Assembly: GCA_030685235.1 (NCBI GenBank) | Contig: MU839209.1 | Location: 1 to 64,000 of the forward strand | Length of the DNA: 64,000 nt | Reading direction: 5' to 3' | Origin: Copromyces sp. CBS 386.78 | Lineage: Eukaryota > Ascomycota > Sordariomycetes > Sordariales > Sordariaceae | Shown here: positions 24,441-37,660 of the stretch, piece by piece | How the letters are laid out: every line of letters begins with the position of its first letter | Numbering within the stretch: position 1 is the first letter of the stretch | The notes under the pieces: model-generated | The model's input: the letters and a program-made list of their open reading frames with translations, nothing else | What the model was told of the DNA's origin: nothing | Databases searched by the model: none | Translations under genes and position numbers: made by a program

Positions 24441-25551
24441 GGCAAGAACCACGCTAATAATCCTACAGGGACTGATGTATAATTGCAATGCCAAGGCGAG
24501 AGTTCACCGGTACACAACCCTAACCCTTCAAAGGAACGCATACAAGTCCAAGGCCGGATACATCATCATTGAAAGACAATAACAGAATGGACACTGCGTG
24601 TTGTCTACCTCAACCTTCGATCTCGCATTGTCTACGATGTTTACAGATAGCCGACCAAATCATAACCATTTCAACACTTCTTGGCCAAAGACGAAATGCG
24701 CCGCGGACTGTGACGGATCGTCATGCATGAACGGGACCCGTGTTGGTCCAGGCCCGAGCCGGCCCTCCGGCGTCATGTGGACCTCTTCCGCTCCGGGGGC
24801 TTTTGAAGGCTGCATGGCCCGAGCCGGCCTGGCTGTTCGACTGCGTTAAGGGCCATATGCATCTGTTTCAAGATCTTTACGCGAGTTATGCCCCATTATG
24901 CATAAGAGCTATGTTATAGAAAGTATCCAAGGTATGATCATGACGAACGAAACAGTGACGATGACATGGGTACCAAGTGCCGTATATGCAAATGTATTTC
25001 CCCTGCATTTGATTCAACGCGTTGAACGTACACTACTTATACAAACATGACACTGGTTCATTAATCAGTATGATCTCAAGTTTCGAAAAGAAGAAAACGA
25101 ATAGAATATTCCCCACGCCCTAAGATCAACTGTCTGGCGCACGAGCAAAAGAGGTATCAAACATCAAACCAAAGCTGGACCGCCAACCGCCCCAAACCCC
25201 CAGTTCCACATAATGTACAACATAGAAAAAACATAAAAAGTAATAACATGACATAGCATCTTCCTTCCCATGGCCATATCGCCGTTTCCCATGCATGCAT
25301 GCATCCATCCGTCGTCTCCTGCTCTTGAAAAGGCCTTGTGGGTAATGGTTTTGAAAAGAGCGACACAAAGTTTAACGACTAGCCCCGAGTATGATAAGCT
25401 CAAGGGACACTGTTCGTGTGTAAATGAGGCTGATCTTAGAACTGGCCCATATAATCACTGATGAGGTCTATCGTTGTTCGACACCTTTTCTGATTCAAGT
25501 TGTCCTTGTGATAAAACCCCAAAATCGTCTACACGTACTTCACCAAGCGCA
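24441..25551. other. Unique intergenic DNA right of the mariner block
   Basis: The composition returns to normal. A plus-strand frame (24598-24849) has no recognisable features. A simple CATG/CATC-rich patch (25,288-25,310) is present. The right part should be the 3' UTR of the neighbouring minus-strand gene. Confidence 0.4.
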
Positions 25552-26583
25552 TCATATCCACGCAGTACCGGGAGCTGCAGTCGAGGCCGCCACCGGGGTG
25601 ACAGGCTCGATAGGGTCGACACCATAGAAAGTGATGAAGAACCCCTTGATCTCCTTCAAGTAATCATCGGCGCTGAACTTGCACAGTCCCATAGCCGCCA
25701 TCTCCTGCTCATCCGCCGCAAACTCGTTCAGCTTTTCCTTTACACCGTACTCCTCGGCGATCTCGGTCACCTGGGCCAATTCCTGTCCGAATGGGTGGTG
25801 AGACTGCGAGAACTCTGCCCTGTGGCTGCGAGCTGGCGACTCGACGATCTCGGCTTGTCGTTGGGACCTTTGCCTCGGCGGAGAAGCGGGAGAAGCTGTA
25901 GCAGAGGGAATCGAGTATTGGCTGACGGTGGGAGGGACCGAGACTTGGGGCCGCTTCTTTTGGTAGGATGAAGGAGATGCCGGGGTGCTGACTGATGACA
26001 CCGAGGTGCTCCTTGATCGCGACTGGGAGAAATTGAAGCTTGCTTTCGTTGAAATAGTGCGCTGCGACTGTACCGAACTCCGTCCTGCGACTGATTGCTC
26101 ACGTACTCGCGAATCGTAGGACTTTTTGGTGTGGGAAGGCGCGCGCGAGGGGACGAAAGGGGCCTCGGTCAACGGTGACGGCTTGTGAGTGGCAACTGGA
26201 GATGTCGTCGAGTTCTCAGCTGTGAAGTAGCATGAGAGGTGATTCGGCTCTGGAGACAGGCAGCGATCCGAGGCCTGGTCGATATCTGGGCTGGTGGGGG
26301 GAGATGAAGCTCGAGTATGCGCGCTGTCGGACAAGTCGTCGTCGGACTTCAGGAATGATGACTTGGTTGAAGTAGCAGACTCGGGGTAAAGGTCTGGCGC
26401 ATTGTACGCCAGCACGTTGGTGGTGTGGATGAGCTTGACAGGGGCCGAGATCTTATGGCGCAAGTTGGCCATCGACACTTTCTGGAGGTTGCTCCTTGGC
26501 TGGATCGGGTGGTCGGGCTCAGACGACTGCGAAAACTGCTTGATCCGCCGGGTTGTAAACGCTCGTGAGATAGACGTAGCCAT
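25552..26583 (-). CDS. Conserved filamentous-fungal protein, function unknown
   Basis: A single exon encodes 343 residues. I recognise no named domain. Two segments look conserved in filamentous ascomycetes: an N-terminal KISAPVKLIHTTNVLAYNAP segment near residues 45-64, and a C-terminal segment near 270-315. The latter reads EIAEEYGVKEKLNEF, then DEQEMAAMGLCKF, then DYLKEI. The part between them is Ser/Pro/Thr-rich and probably disordered, with many SP and TP sites that kinases could use. There is no signal peptide or membrane segment. The N-terminus is basic with paired Arg, so mitochondrial or nuclear targeting is possible but unproven. Confidence 0.78.
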   Translation of the reverse strand: MATSISRAFTTRRIKQFSQSSEPDHPIQPRSNLQKVSMANLRHKISAPVKLIHTTNVLAYNAPDLYPESATSTKSSFLKSDDDLSDSAHTRASSPPTSPDIDQASDRCLSPEPNHLSCYFTAENSTTSPVATHKPSPLTEAPFVPSRAPSHTKKSYDSRVREQSVAGRSSVQSQRTISTKASFNFSQSRSRSTSVSSVSTPASPSSYQKKRPQVSVPPTVSQYSIPSATASPASPPRQRSQRQAEIVESPARSHRAEFSQSHHPFGQELAQVTEIAEEYGVKEKLNEFAADEQEMAAMGLCKFSADDYLKEIKGFFITFYGVDPIEPVTPVAASTAAPGTAWI

Positions 26584-29177
26584 CTTGAATACTGGTTTAA
26601 GTCACGGACTTGAAGAAATAAGAGGTAGTGCTGGGATCCAGGTGAATATGGTGTCCTTCAGAGGATTTCTGTTGTAGTGAGTTCGCAAAGGGCGAGTCGA
26701 AATATCTGATGATGATGTATCTCAGACGTGAGAGAGGCCTTCTGAGAAACGGGAAGGCATAAGGCCAACCCAAAAGACGGTTGGGTGGTTAATAGTGAAG
26801 GACGAATAACTCCAGGGTAGCTTGTCCAACAAGTGATGGGCGAAGGTGTGACGTTTGCCTCTCTGGGGTGTCTCGGCTCGAGCTCAGATGACTGGTTTGA
26901 ACCGCGGTGAAAAGTACCGGTGATCGAAAGGTGAAGCCGAATGCAACGATGCCTGATCGGTGCAGAAATGAATATGAGACTGAATGTTCCAAAACCCGGC
27001 GTTGGTAGCTGCTGAGACCTGATGGTGTTTAAAAGCTCGGATGAACAACAGATGTGATATTAACCAGGGGTAAAGATCGGTATTTGCTAAAGAAAGGCGG
27101 AAACGGAATCAATCCGGGAGAGCGGGTCGTTGTATGCGCGTGATTCAAAATGCTGTTATGTAGAGCATGTATTGTTCCGTACAGCCTGGGGTACGTCGTG
27201 GATCCAGTCCTTTATGGTCTTTGTAGATATTCCGTGTCGTTGGAAACTCGAGTTCTTTATGCGTCGAACTCGTCCGTTTGTCAGTGGCACGTAGTGCGGT
27301 CCGATGTATGGGCAGTCCTGTTGGAAGTAGGGAGTGTCTTCCTAAACAGGACACTGTTGCTGTTGGGAAAGAAGGAGTGATGGTGCAAAATGCAAACCAA
27401 ATGAGGGAAATGAATGTGGTGGGATAGAATCCGCTTCTCGAGTCCAAAACAAGGGTACCTGATATAAGATGAGGCTCTCACTCTCGAAGGATATCCCGTC
27501 AACGAAGGAGCGTGATGGGGACACAAGTTCTCAAAGGAAGGAAGTTGCGTGGAGAGAAAGGGGAAGGGAAGGAGAGGAAAACAAGGAGCGGACAAACGGC
27601 TTCCCAAAATGGCTCGACAATAAAAGGATTGCAACGCCTGAACTGGCGGGACGGGGAGAGAGGCCACTCAGGAAAAGAACAAACTGCGGGGGGCCAGACG
27701 CCGTCGATTGTAACGTCAAAGTTACTTGGATCCGGCCGCCAGAGATGATGATTTCTTGGGAAGTATCGCCTACTTGGGCATAAGCCGTTCATGAGCACGG
27801 TTCTTTATGTCACTCTTGCATGAAGATACGCATACATCTGGATACCGTTCCTGCGTCGTGGTACCTCTACATTACAGACGGGCGTCGCAGTGATCGGTGA
27901 TCGGTCATGTTGGACGATTCGTTCGTCTCTCTTTCTTGTTCGAAAATGCAGTCTCGATGCCGGCAAAAAGGCACAAAAGGACGCTGATTGAGCGGATTCG
28001 TTGCCCCCCATGTGGCCTCCAAGGCCCCAGAGAGGCCCACCCAGCGACAAGGTGTCCATCCAGGAACCATGCTCGTGCCTTGGCCGGTGGGTCAACAAAC
28101 TTTATTTGAGGTCTCTTGTTGGCCGTCTGGTCACAGCCCCCTGCAACCCACCAATAGGAATCCGGAAAGGTCGCTTCACCCAACCGGGCCACCCCACAGT
28201 GCCGCCGGCCGACCCCTTTTCTTTTTTGGACCACGGAAGATGGGGTTTCGACGAGAATCGGAGCCGGAGGCAGCACCAGGGAACGTCCAGAGCGAATGGA
28301 AACATTCGCAAGTATGCACAGATGATGGAGGTTCACGTTGACGGGATTTTGACAGCTTTGTTGCAGTAGCCGCGTGCTTCATCGAAGAGTTGTCTCTGTC
28401 GCTTCGCGGTAGTGTAGAAGGTTGCTCCATCCCGGCCGGGCTTGCTGGTTGGACCCATCAACAAGGTTTCTGTCCGTCATCCTCACCATCTCCATCAGAC
28501 CAAGCTAGCCCCCGCTCAGAGAGGGACCATTACCCTAGATCGAAATTTTAATTTGACCCTAGCGTTATGCATTTGTTGGGAGAGTCCTTCATGATATTGA
28601 AGACGACGATGAATGTTTGAAACCGCATCAGATCTGATGGTTTTCTTGTTCATTCCATGTCATCTGTCATTTGATCAGTGGGAGGCAACAGTCATGGTTG
28701 CATACAACCAACTTCCTCTTGTGCACTGCCGCATGTTTCAAACACTCATGCCGTGTCAGCGTGTCCAGAAGACCGACGATTCCCTCCATCAGTCAACGGA
28801 CTCGGAGCAAGTCCGGTCGTCTCCCCAAAACAGCAAAAACGGGAAATCGTCATTGCGGATGATCCACAAGGACCCAAGGTCCCATGCAACACCAAGAACG
28901 CTTCCGTCCACTCAGCGATGGCGACGGATCCAGTGGAAACTTCATTGAAACGACGCTAAAGATGACGGACAGGGTCTTGGATTGGCTCTGATGTTGGAGT
29001 CTTGTTTCTCTCCACATTGGAGCGTTTGCGTCGAGAACGGCTCTTCCTTCAAGCTAGGGTTTTGCCTTTCGAGCTTATCCAGAACGTTGAAGTTGTTGTG
29101 AGTTGGTTGAGATACAAATGACAGTTGATGCCCAAATCTGGAGGTCATAAAGGACCTCGAGCGTACAATATAAGACT
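26584..29177. other. 2.6-kb region without a supported gene
   Basis: This unique, non-RIP DNA lies between the last host gene and the large transposon block. The left part should hold the promoter of the 343-residue protein gene. Overlapping frames around 27,870-28,430 on both strands are long for chance but show no family features, conserved motifs or splice structure, so I do not call them genes. Confidence 0.4.
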
Positions 29178-29182
29178 GGTTT

Positions 29183-29529
29183 TGTTAGGGGAATTCTGGG
29201 CAGATGCCCGGATGACCCGCTCTGTCTTGGCATGCGCTCATCTGAGCGGTCTATACTATATAAGAGTACTCCCTAGTCAACTTCCGTTAAAGTTAACTAA
29301 ATTATTAATTTATATTATATTAACCTAACGTCTACTTTACTTATACTCTATAAAATCGTATGCAAGGTCCTAAGTTAAGGCTCTCGTTAGTATTGCCTTA
29401 CGCTTCCTTTAATAATACTATTGCCTATTGTTACATACTGTCACTCTATCTAATAATTAATCGTATTCTTTATCTTTTATTATTATTATTATTTATAATA
29501 TTATATATAAAGACTCTTTTTGTATAATA
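29183..29529 (+). repeat. Left (5') LTR, 347 bp
   Basis: It begins TGTTAGGGG and ends ...ATAATA, which would be ...ACA-type before RIP. A TATATAAG box lies at 29257-29264. The first 60 bp keep many TpG and CpA dinucleotides that the right LTR has lost, so mutation is milder here next to unique DNA. Confidence 0.85.
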
Positions 29530-32500
29530 AGTAATGCCTATAATTTAATTTAAACCGACCTTATTATTCCCTTTTCTTCTTTTTATAAAGGGGGAGATTG
29601 TATTTTTTACGATAGTTTTAATAACGATTTATTAAATTTATTACTATTTATTCGATTTATTCGAATTAATTTCTTTAACGTAAAACCTTTTTAAATAGTA
29701 CTTTTACCCTTTTCTTTACGTACTTTATTTATTTAAATTTAATAATTAATTTTTAAAATAACCGAGAATAATAGCGAACTTAAATTGGCCTTTAAACTTT
29801 AAAACGATTAAATTATTTATAAAATACATTAAATCTATTAGTTCATTATTAAATAATTTTAAATTTATTATAAAAAATGTTTTATTATAGTAGTTGGTAA
29901 TTTTATTATTGAAACTACGTAATTTTACTTTAAAGAAGATAGTTATATTAAAATTAACGAAAATTAGTTTAAGAAATTCGCTATTAATAATTATAATAAA
30001 GGTTAGGTCGTTAACTATAATATAGCCAATAAGGAAGTAATATTCGTCCTATATAAATATTATAATTTAATTAATAATTATCCGGTCCCGATCCATTAAA
30101 TTTGGCCTTTCGGAAAAGTAGATAGATAATTTATATAGTTGAGGAAGAAGTATTAGTAAACTTTTTATATAAATTTGAGGAACGTACGTAAAAAGGTAAA
30201 GGTAATTATAAAAGTAAAAATAGATTAGGTTTAGCCGTTATTTCCTTCGCCCGTTCTTTATAATACGGGCGAAGATATCGTTAATATTACCGTTCGTATA
30301 TTAATTTTTAAAAGCGTTAACGCTTTTTTTATTACTAATTTTCAAAATCTTAACGATCCTAACTTTTTTAATATAATTAAAATAGTCAATACGCCGCTAT
30401 TTTTACTAGTTTTTATTAAAGCCTCCGTTATTATAGCCGACGTATTACCTATTTAATTAATTGAGATTTATATTCGTTTATTTTCGTTTACCGAATTTAT
30501 TATCTTCCGAGTAAATTCGGTAGTAAATACCGCCGTCGCCTTTATTAAAAAGCTTACTATTAATCTTATTATAAGGGCTTTTATAAATATAGTATAAGCG
30601 GAAACGTTAATTTAATTCGCGTAGAAATAGTAATAAAATTATATAAATTAATTACTAAAACCTGTTATAGCCAATAAATTTTCTATTTATTTCGTTAATC
30701 CTATTTAAAATACTTTACATCTTATTAAAAATAATGTAAAATTAAAGTTTAATTTTACGGCTTTTATAATTATATAGCGGTATCTTAATTAATTTTCCAA
30801 TTATATAGTAGTAAATCGGCCTTAGCACTTTAGTATTTCCAGTCTTACTATTAATTTTACTATAATTAGCGCTAAAGACTTTTAAAACGTTATTAATTTT
30901 ATAAATTATATAAAAAATCTTTAGATTAATTATATTAATTATTGATTATTAATTATTAATCTTAATTATCTATTTATTTATATACGTATTAATAATTTTC
31001 TATTAATTATAGGACGTTATAGCCTAATTTTTAAAAACGTTATTAATAACGGTATAATTCCCGAAGAGATTATTGAATAGGATTAATAGCCCGTTAATAA
31101 TAACGAAGCTGAAAAGTATAATTATTAAATTAAATAATATACCCGCTTTATCAAATAAATTAATTAAATTCGATTAATTTAATAAATTTTAATTTAGATA
31201 TTTAAAACTCCTATTTAATTTACTTCTACGTAGATTTTTTCGGCCTATATTCCGTTAATTTAATTTACTAATAATTAATTTATTCCCGTTTAATAGGGTT
31301 TCCCTCTATTATATTCCGATAATTATTAAGGTATTCTTTTCGGTAATAAATAATATACTTTAATATATTTCGCCGATAATTCTTCCGACTCTTCTTACCT
31401 ATTAGAAGAAGCTAATAATATTAATACTATATTAGAAATACCCTTTTATTTAATAATATATTTAAAGAGATTTATATTCGTATTACTGAGTTTGAAGAGT
31501 ACGAAAATAGAAGATCGATTATTTTTACTAATATTATTAATAATAAATAAATTTAGTAGAAGCTTTTTAATATTAGAATATTCTATTTTAATACCCTTAA
31601 AAATAAGAAGCGTTATAAAATTTATACGGATAATAAAATTAATATTTTTACTAATTGTTATTTATTTATTAATTCGTTCGAAAATTTAATTTTAATTTAT
31701 ATTAAACGACGTAAAGTAATTACTAATAATTTTTAATATTCATTGTATAATACTACCCTTTTTAATAGATTAGTATATTTTTTTGGGGTAAACGTATTAA
31801 ATTTAATAGTAATTTAGGTAAAATTATCGAAACCTTTTATTATATTTTCAAAATTAAACCCGATTAAGTATAGAAGTAGTTCAATATTTATTATTTTATT
31901 ATTAAATTTAATAAAAAAGGCGATTTAACGTTACGTAATTTCTCTACGGAATTATTTAAATACGTACAATTATAGGGTAATTTAATTAATTTTTAATTAT
32001 ATATTCGTTTTTAAAATAATTTATACCCTAAATTGAAATTTTATTACGCTAAACCTACCTTCGGATATATTTTTAAATAATATATTAATAACGTTAAAGA
32101 AAAAGCCAATTTAGTTCGGGGTAAGTTCGTCGATCTTATTAAAAGTCCTTACTTAATTTACTTTATTCTTAATAACGATTTTGAAAATATAGCCAAATTA
32201 AATATTATATTTGCTATTTACACTAGGTTCTAGGGCGAAAATAAAAGAATATATAAAAAAGATTTTTTCCCAAATAATAATAGGCTTACCGAAAAAAATT
32301 ATTTTAAATTCTATTTCGGAGGATTAATAATAATTTTAATAAATCTAGTACTATTAATTTAAATAATCGCTATTAGCGTATTAGGAAGAAGTTCGGTAAA
32401 TAAATTAAATTTCGAAACGGTCGTTATATTTATATTAGTAACGTTATTATTTTTAAGGACGAACCTAAAGTAGAAAATAAGGTTAATTATTTAGAGAATT

Positions 32501-33139
32501 AAAATTACTATTTTATAGGTGATTTTAAAGAGGAGGTAATTGAATTTAATATAAATAATTCTACTATTAAATATAATAATACTTCTTCTACTTACTTTAT
32601 TAATTCCCCCATACTTTGTACCAATATATCTCTAATAATATATTTTAAGCTTTTGCGACCCCGACGTTAAATTACGCGATTTCTATTATTATTATTAACA
32701 CTATGCCCGTTGTAAATATTAAATATAATAATAAAGACGAATCCTTATTATTAAACTAATTATCCAATTCTAGTTTTATTATAATTCTTAAACGTTTAGA
32801 AATAGCTTAAACGTTTTGTAGATTATTTAATCCTTTATTTAAAGTTAAAAATATTTCGCCCGGAATTTTCTAAAAGGTTTTAAACGAAGGTAGGAAGGTA
32901 AAGGAGGCGGATATTATATTAAGATTATTTATTTTAATAGACGGTCGGAAGCGAAATTATTGGATATTTAATATAAAAATTAATACGTTTTATTAACTTT
33001 TATAGAAAAATAGATTATTAAAGCTATTACGAATATTACTACCCAGAATAGAATATTAAATTTATAGAAAACTATATTATATTTAAAAGTTAATATTAAG
33101 TCGAATTTAAATACGCCTCCCGTTATTATTTATTTTAAT

Positions 33140-33480
33140 TTTAAATATTCTTCGATAATAGTAAATCGGGCGTTTATTAAAAAGTTTTCCTTAAATATTC
33201 GGTATATTAAATTCTTACCGAACGTTATAAACGGAATTAATTCGAAAATAGTTATTAATACTATAGCCGAATTTAATTTCTATATAGAAGGGAGGGTTAA
33301 CAGCGTTAAAGTTAACAGCTATTTCTAAATTTCTATATTAATTATCGAAGAATTAAGCCCGAATATATTATTAGGAACAGACTTTCTTCGTAATTATAGT
33401 ATTAAATTTAACTTTAATACCACTCTTTACTCATTTAGATTTATATTTAGTATAAAAATATAGGGAGAGGTTTTTTTTAA
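33140..33480 (+). pseudogene. Retrotransposon aspartic protease remnant
   Basis: A frame ending in ELSPNILLGTDFLRNY (about 33,350-33,400) matches the C-terminal ILLGxDFL motif of Gypsy-type proteases. Upstream in the same frame, near 33,150, an IV-N-AFIKKF stretch occupies the place of the active-site loop, with the catalytic Asp apparently changed to Asn. Stops interrupt the frame. Confidence 0.6.
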
Positions 33481-34219
33481 AAAGGACGAATTGGGAAAGG
33501 ATACCCTTATTACCGAAACTTTCGCTAAATAAGATATAGTCCTTCTAATTTACTATTCCAGTATCCTTCCGGTTCGGTATAGCGCCCAATTTAATAATTA
33601 GCGCTCCTTAAATAAACGTTCCGCTTATAATTTTTACATTCAATTACCCAGTTTATTAAACGCTATAATAAATAGTAAAACCTTTAAAGTAGTTTTATAT
33701 TTAAATTAGTCTAACAATAACTTTTTTATTCTTATAAATACCTATATCGGTATAATTATACGCCTATCGCTTAAAATTATTAAAACGGCTATATTTCTTA
33801 ATATATTTAATATAATTTATTTAGCCCCCGAAATATAAATTGGCCTCTCCTTTAAATAATATACTATATATATCAATTAAAATACTAAGGACAATAAGGA
33901 AGCGGCGATTTAAAAAGAGGTTTTTAACGTCCTATCGTATAAGTTAAATAAATTTAATAATATTAAATCTATTCCTTCCAAAGTAGGTATTAATATTTAT
34001 AATAACGACCCCGATTTTATTTAATAAATAAAAAGCTTTTTAAATAAGTATATCGACGTTTTTAAAAATTAAAGGATTATTCTAATAAAGGAGGAGGATA
34101 AAATACGTATAAATTTCGTTAAGGAATAGTAAAATTAGTAGAGAATCGTTAAATTTTATTTATTAGGAATTAAAAATTGCAAATTCCTTAATAAAGAATA
34201 CAATAAATTATACATATAA

Positions 34220-34900
34220 AGTAAAATATCCTTTATATTATAATTTACTCCTATCGCGTACTTTATTTTTATTATATAGCGGAAAGTTAATAGCGTCGAT
34301 AAACCTCGAATAATCGTTGATCTTCGCCCTTTAAATAGTATTATAATATTAAATATTTATTTATTACCTAATTAGGAAAATATAATTAATAGAATAATCG
34401 GTAAGAAATTCTTTAATATTTTTAATACTACCGGATTTTTTTATTAAATGCCCGTTTTTACATTCTACCGCAATTATATAATAGTAATTAACCTTCGTAG
34501 GCTAGAGTAATCTAACATTATATTAATAAGTTTTAAAAATTCGCCCGTATTCGTATAATATTTTATGGACCGATTATTCTTCGATTACCGATTATTTATA
34601 TACGCTTATATTAATAATATTATTATTTTTAACGATATTAAGGAGGAGTATTTGGAGTACATTAGTATTATAATAGCGTTCTTTAATAAGTATTACATTT
34701 ATATTAGCGCTTATAAATTATTTATAGCTTTCCCGTCCGTTTAGCTTCTCGGTAGTATTATTAATGGCTAGGGTCGTTAACGTACGGAGGACCGTATTAA
34801 GGCGTTCCAAAAGCTCAGTTTCCCTAACGAGTTATTGCGTTAGTACGATTAAGATCGCCTCCTCTCCCCGTTCGGTTTAGAGACCGATCAACGCTTCCCC
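34220..34900 (+). pseudogene. Gypsy-type reverse transcriptase remnant
   Basis: The frame shows a KPRIIVDLRPLN segment near 34,300, then a finger/palm stretch, then AYINNIIIF with YINN at 34607-34618, where active enzymes have Y-x-D-D. The usual follow-on of about 20 residues and a FPSVxLLG segment come next. Both catalytic Asp codons are now AAT. In-frame TAG/TAA codons elsewhere confirm loss of function. Confidence 0.75.
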
Positions 34901-37069
34901 GCGCTGGCTAATATGGCTAAATGCTTGAGTTATTATATAGTTGTAGATTGCGTCGCTAAAATTGTTAATTTAGGCTGCGATTCGCTTTATATTGTATTGC
35001 CCGCCTTTATCGCAGATTTAGTCGCCGGCATAACTAACAATAAATTGATCGCCTTTTTTAAATATATTTATATATAATATATCGTTAATCTTATTATTAG
35101 CTTAGGTAAGATTACCGGCCCGTATAACCTTAGCAATCGTCTTCTTAATATTAAGTCCTTCGTTTTTAATGGCGTAATAACATATAATATTAAAATTATA
35201 TAATTCAGGCGCTATTACATTCCATTTATAATAGTAAATTACTTATTCGTTTACTACGATAATACTTTGACTTCGGTTCTTTATAGTACAATCGACCGTA
35301 CAGGCGTATAAGTTAACTTCGATTAAATTATTTTATAAATAATAGGTAGTAACGTTAACTATTTAATTATAGCGATTTTGTTAGCTCTAATTACGGATAA
35401 ATTAATTAAAGGTAGTAATTTCGGAGATTAGTAGGATTAGGTTCTTCAGGACTACGATCCCTTTATATATAATATATACGTTTAAACAACCAAATACGTT
35501 AAAGAGGACGCCTTTTTCTCTTTTATTCTAATTATACCTTTTTCTAATAATATATATATTTATAACCGTAGTTAATTAATAAAAATGATTCTTATTTTAC
35601 AATATATTAGCGATTAATTGGGAATAGGTTTCGTTATTATTAAACTAATTAATTTTATCGGCCGCGTTATTACATTTAATATTTACAATTTTACTAACGA
35701 TTAAAAATAATAAGAAATCGATTTTATAGTTAATTAGGCTTTTAATTAAATATACCCCTATTTTACTCCTACTATTTAAAATTCCGCCCTTACTATTTAA
35801 ATTATTACAACCCTTACTAAAAATAAATAGACGCTAATTTAGAAGAACCGGTAAATAGCCGTACAAATCGCTTAAATTCGCGCTATTAATAATACGCAAT
35901 TTAATAAATCGGTTATTTAAAATAAATTATACCCAGATATTATAAAAGCAATTAAAGATATATGTTATAAAGATTATTATATATTGGACGTTATTATAGA
36001 CGATAACGTTTATAACGAAATTAGTAAAATTATTAAAGAATATTTCGAGAAGTTTATAAAAAAGGATTCTTTTTTTTAGAATAATTTAATATACTATATT
36101 AAAAATGCCCTTAATATTACGTTTAATAAATTTAACGACGGGGATCCTTCTTTTATTAAGAAAATCCCAATAAAGGCTATATTCTTAGTATTATAATATT
36201 ATAATTATACGACTGGTCTTCCCGAATAGATTAGCAGTATATTAACCTATATAAATTTCTTATATTACGTTTAAATTACTCCTAATACGCTAGCTTAATC
36301 GGAATTACTAATTATTATTAAAGAAATTATAAAAGAGGTTTATATTACCGAAATAATTAATATAAACGTTATTCCTAACGCAATATAAAAAGTATTTAAT
36401 TAATAATTATAATTATTAATCTAATTAAATTAATATTGGAATAAGGAAGTAAATAATTTAAAGGACGAAGTTATTACCTTACGTAAAATTATTAAAATTT
36501 TGCGCCGTATTCTTACTCCGTTAGCGGCTAAATATATTCGGTAAATCAATATAATTCCGGGAATTATTATTAATTATAGCGTTCGTTCTAACGCTAACTT
36601 TAGCTACAATATCCTTAGTATCGATAAATTCAATTTATAATCCGCCCGTTCTAACGGATACAATACCTTACCTTCTATATATTTTTTCCATCGCTTAACT
36701 ATTTATAATAATTAACATTAATAAGAAGATTAACATAATTAAAAGGATTTTCCTTCTAGCTGCCGTAAACGTTCCTATTACAATATTTTTTATTAATTTC
36801 AATATTCCGAAAACGTTAACAAAAACGATAATAAATGGGGAATTTATTCGAATAACCGTTAAATTTATTATTATATTAATAATTATTTAGTATTATATAT
36901 TAGATTATTCAGTATTAGAATTTTTTATTAAGAGGTTTAATATTAAATATAGTATATAATAACGTTAAATTAATCGGTTACAGCGATGATTTAGTAAATA
37001 TTCGTAATAAGTTATATTTAGTATAGTTTCGTAAATAGTAAACACTTATTTTTTTTATAAAGGGGGAGA

Positions 37070-37416
37070 TATTAGGGGAATTTTAAGTAAATGTCCGGAT
37101 AACCCGCTCTATCTTAATATACGCTTATCTAAGCGGTCTATACTATATAAGAGTATTCCTTAATTAACTTCCGTTAAAGCTAATTCGATTATTAATTTAT
37201 ATTATATTAATTTAACGTCTACTTTATTTATACTTTATAAAATCGTATATAAAGTCCTAGGTTAAAGCTCTCGTTAGTATTACCTTACGCTTTCTTTAAT
37301 AATACTATCGCCCATTATTACGTACTATCACTCTATCTAATAACTAGTCGCACTCTTTATCTTTTATTATTATCATTATTTGTAACATTATATGTAAAGA
37401 CTCTCTTCGCGTAATA
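37070..37416 (+). repeat. Right (3') LTR, 347 bp
   Basis: It is the same length as the left LTR and aligns to it throughout, with differences that are nearly all transitions. It starts TATTAGGGG, where TpG became TpA. It follows the polypurine tract directly. Confidence 0.85.
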
Positions 37417-37421
37417 AGTTT

Positions 37422-37660
37422 GTTTATTAGTTTGGTTCTTCGAATATTGGTCAAACAAGGGAGAAATTGAGCTCTCATAGTCTTATTCACTCAGCTACCT
37501 CCGCTCGGACCATCGCAGTCTTGGAATTCTTTACGGGATTAAATAAACCCCACCCCTACTAATCACAATATTATACTATTTGGACCCGCAGGTTCCAAGA
37601 CTGCGGCCTCGCTACGGTCTAAATATAATATATATAGACGAGAGAGGGTTTACACAAAAT
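37422..37660. other. Lightly mutated segment between repeats
   Basis: This stretch keeps TpG and CpA and has a higher GC content than its surroundings. It contains a 12-bp inverted repeat, CGCAGTCTTGGA at 37514-37525 and its complement at 37594-37605. It may be a terminal part of another element or a piece of host DNA. I see no gene. Confidence 0.4.

Larger units (their letters stand above)
29183..37416 (+). mobile_element. Complete LTR retrotransposon (Gypsy-type), RIP-inactivated
   Basis: The element is 8,234 bp long with two 347-bp direct LTRs. A polypurine tract (AAAGGGGGAGA) directly precedes the right LTR. The bases flanking the element are GGTTT (29178-29182) and AGTTT (37417-37421), a likely 5-bp target duplication with one G/A transition. 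Protease-like and reverse-transcriptase-like frames run on the plus strand, in the order protease then RT. I could not identify an integrase with confidence. TpG/CpA depletion runs through nearly all of it. The only exceptions are the outer left LTR and a patch near 34,740-34,960. Confidence 0.85.

Noticed and set aside
24598..24849. 83-codon plus-strand frame
   Set aside because: There is no known motif or neighbour context, and the length is within chance for unique DNA.
27869..28430. Overlapping frames of 100-140 codons on both strands
   Set aside because: Several frames are open at once, which suggests composition rather than selection, and no domain or splice signal supports any of them.
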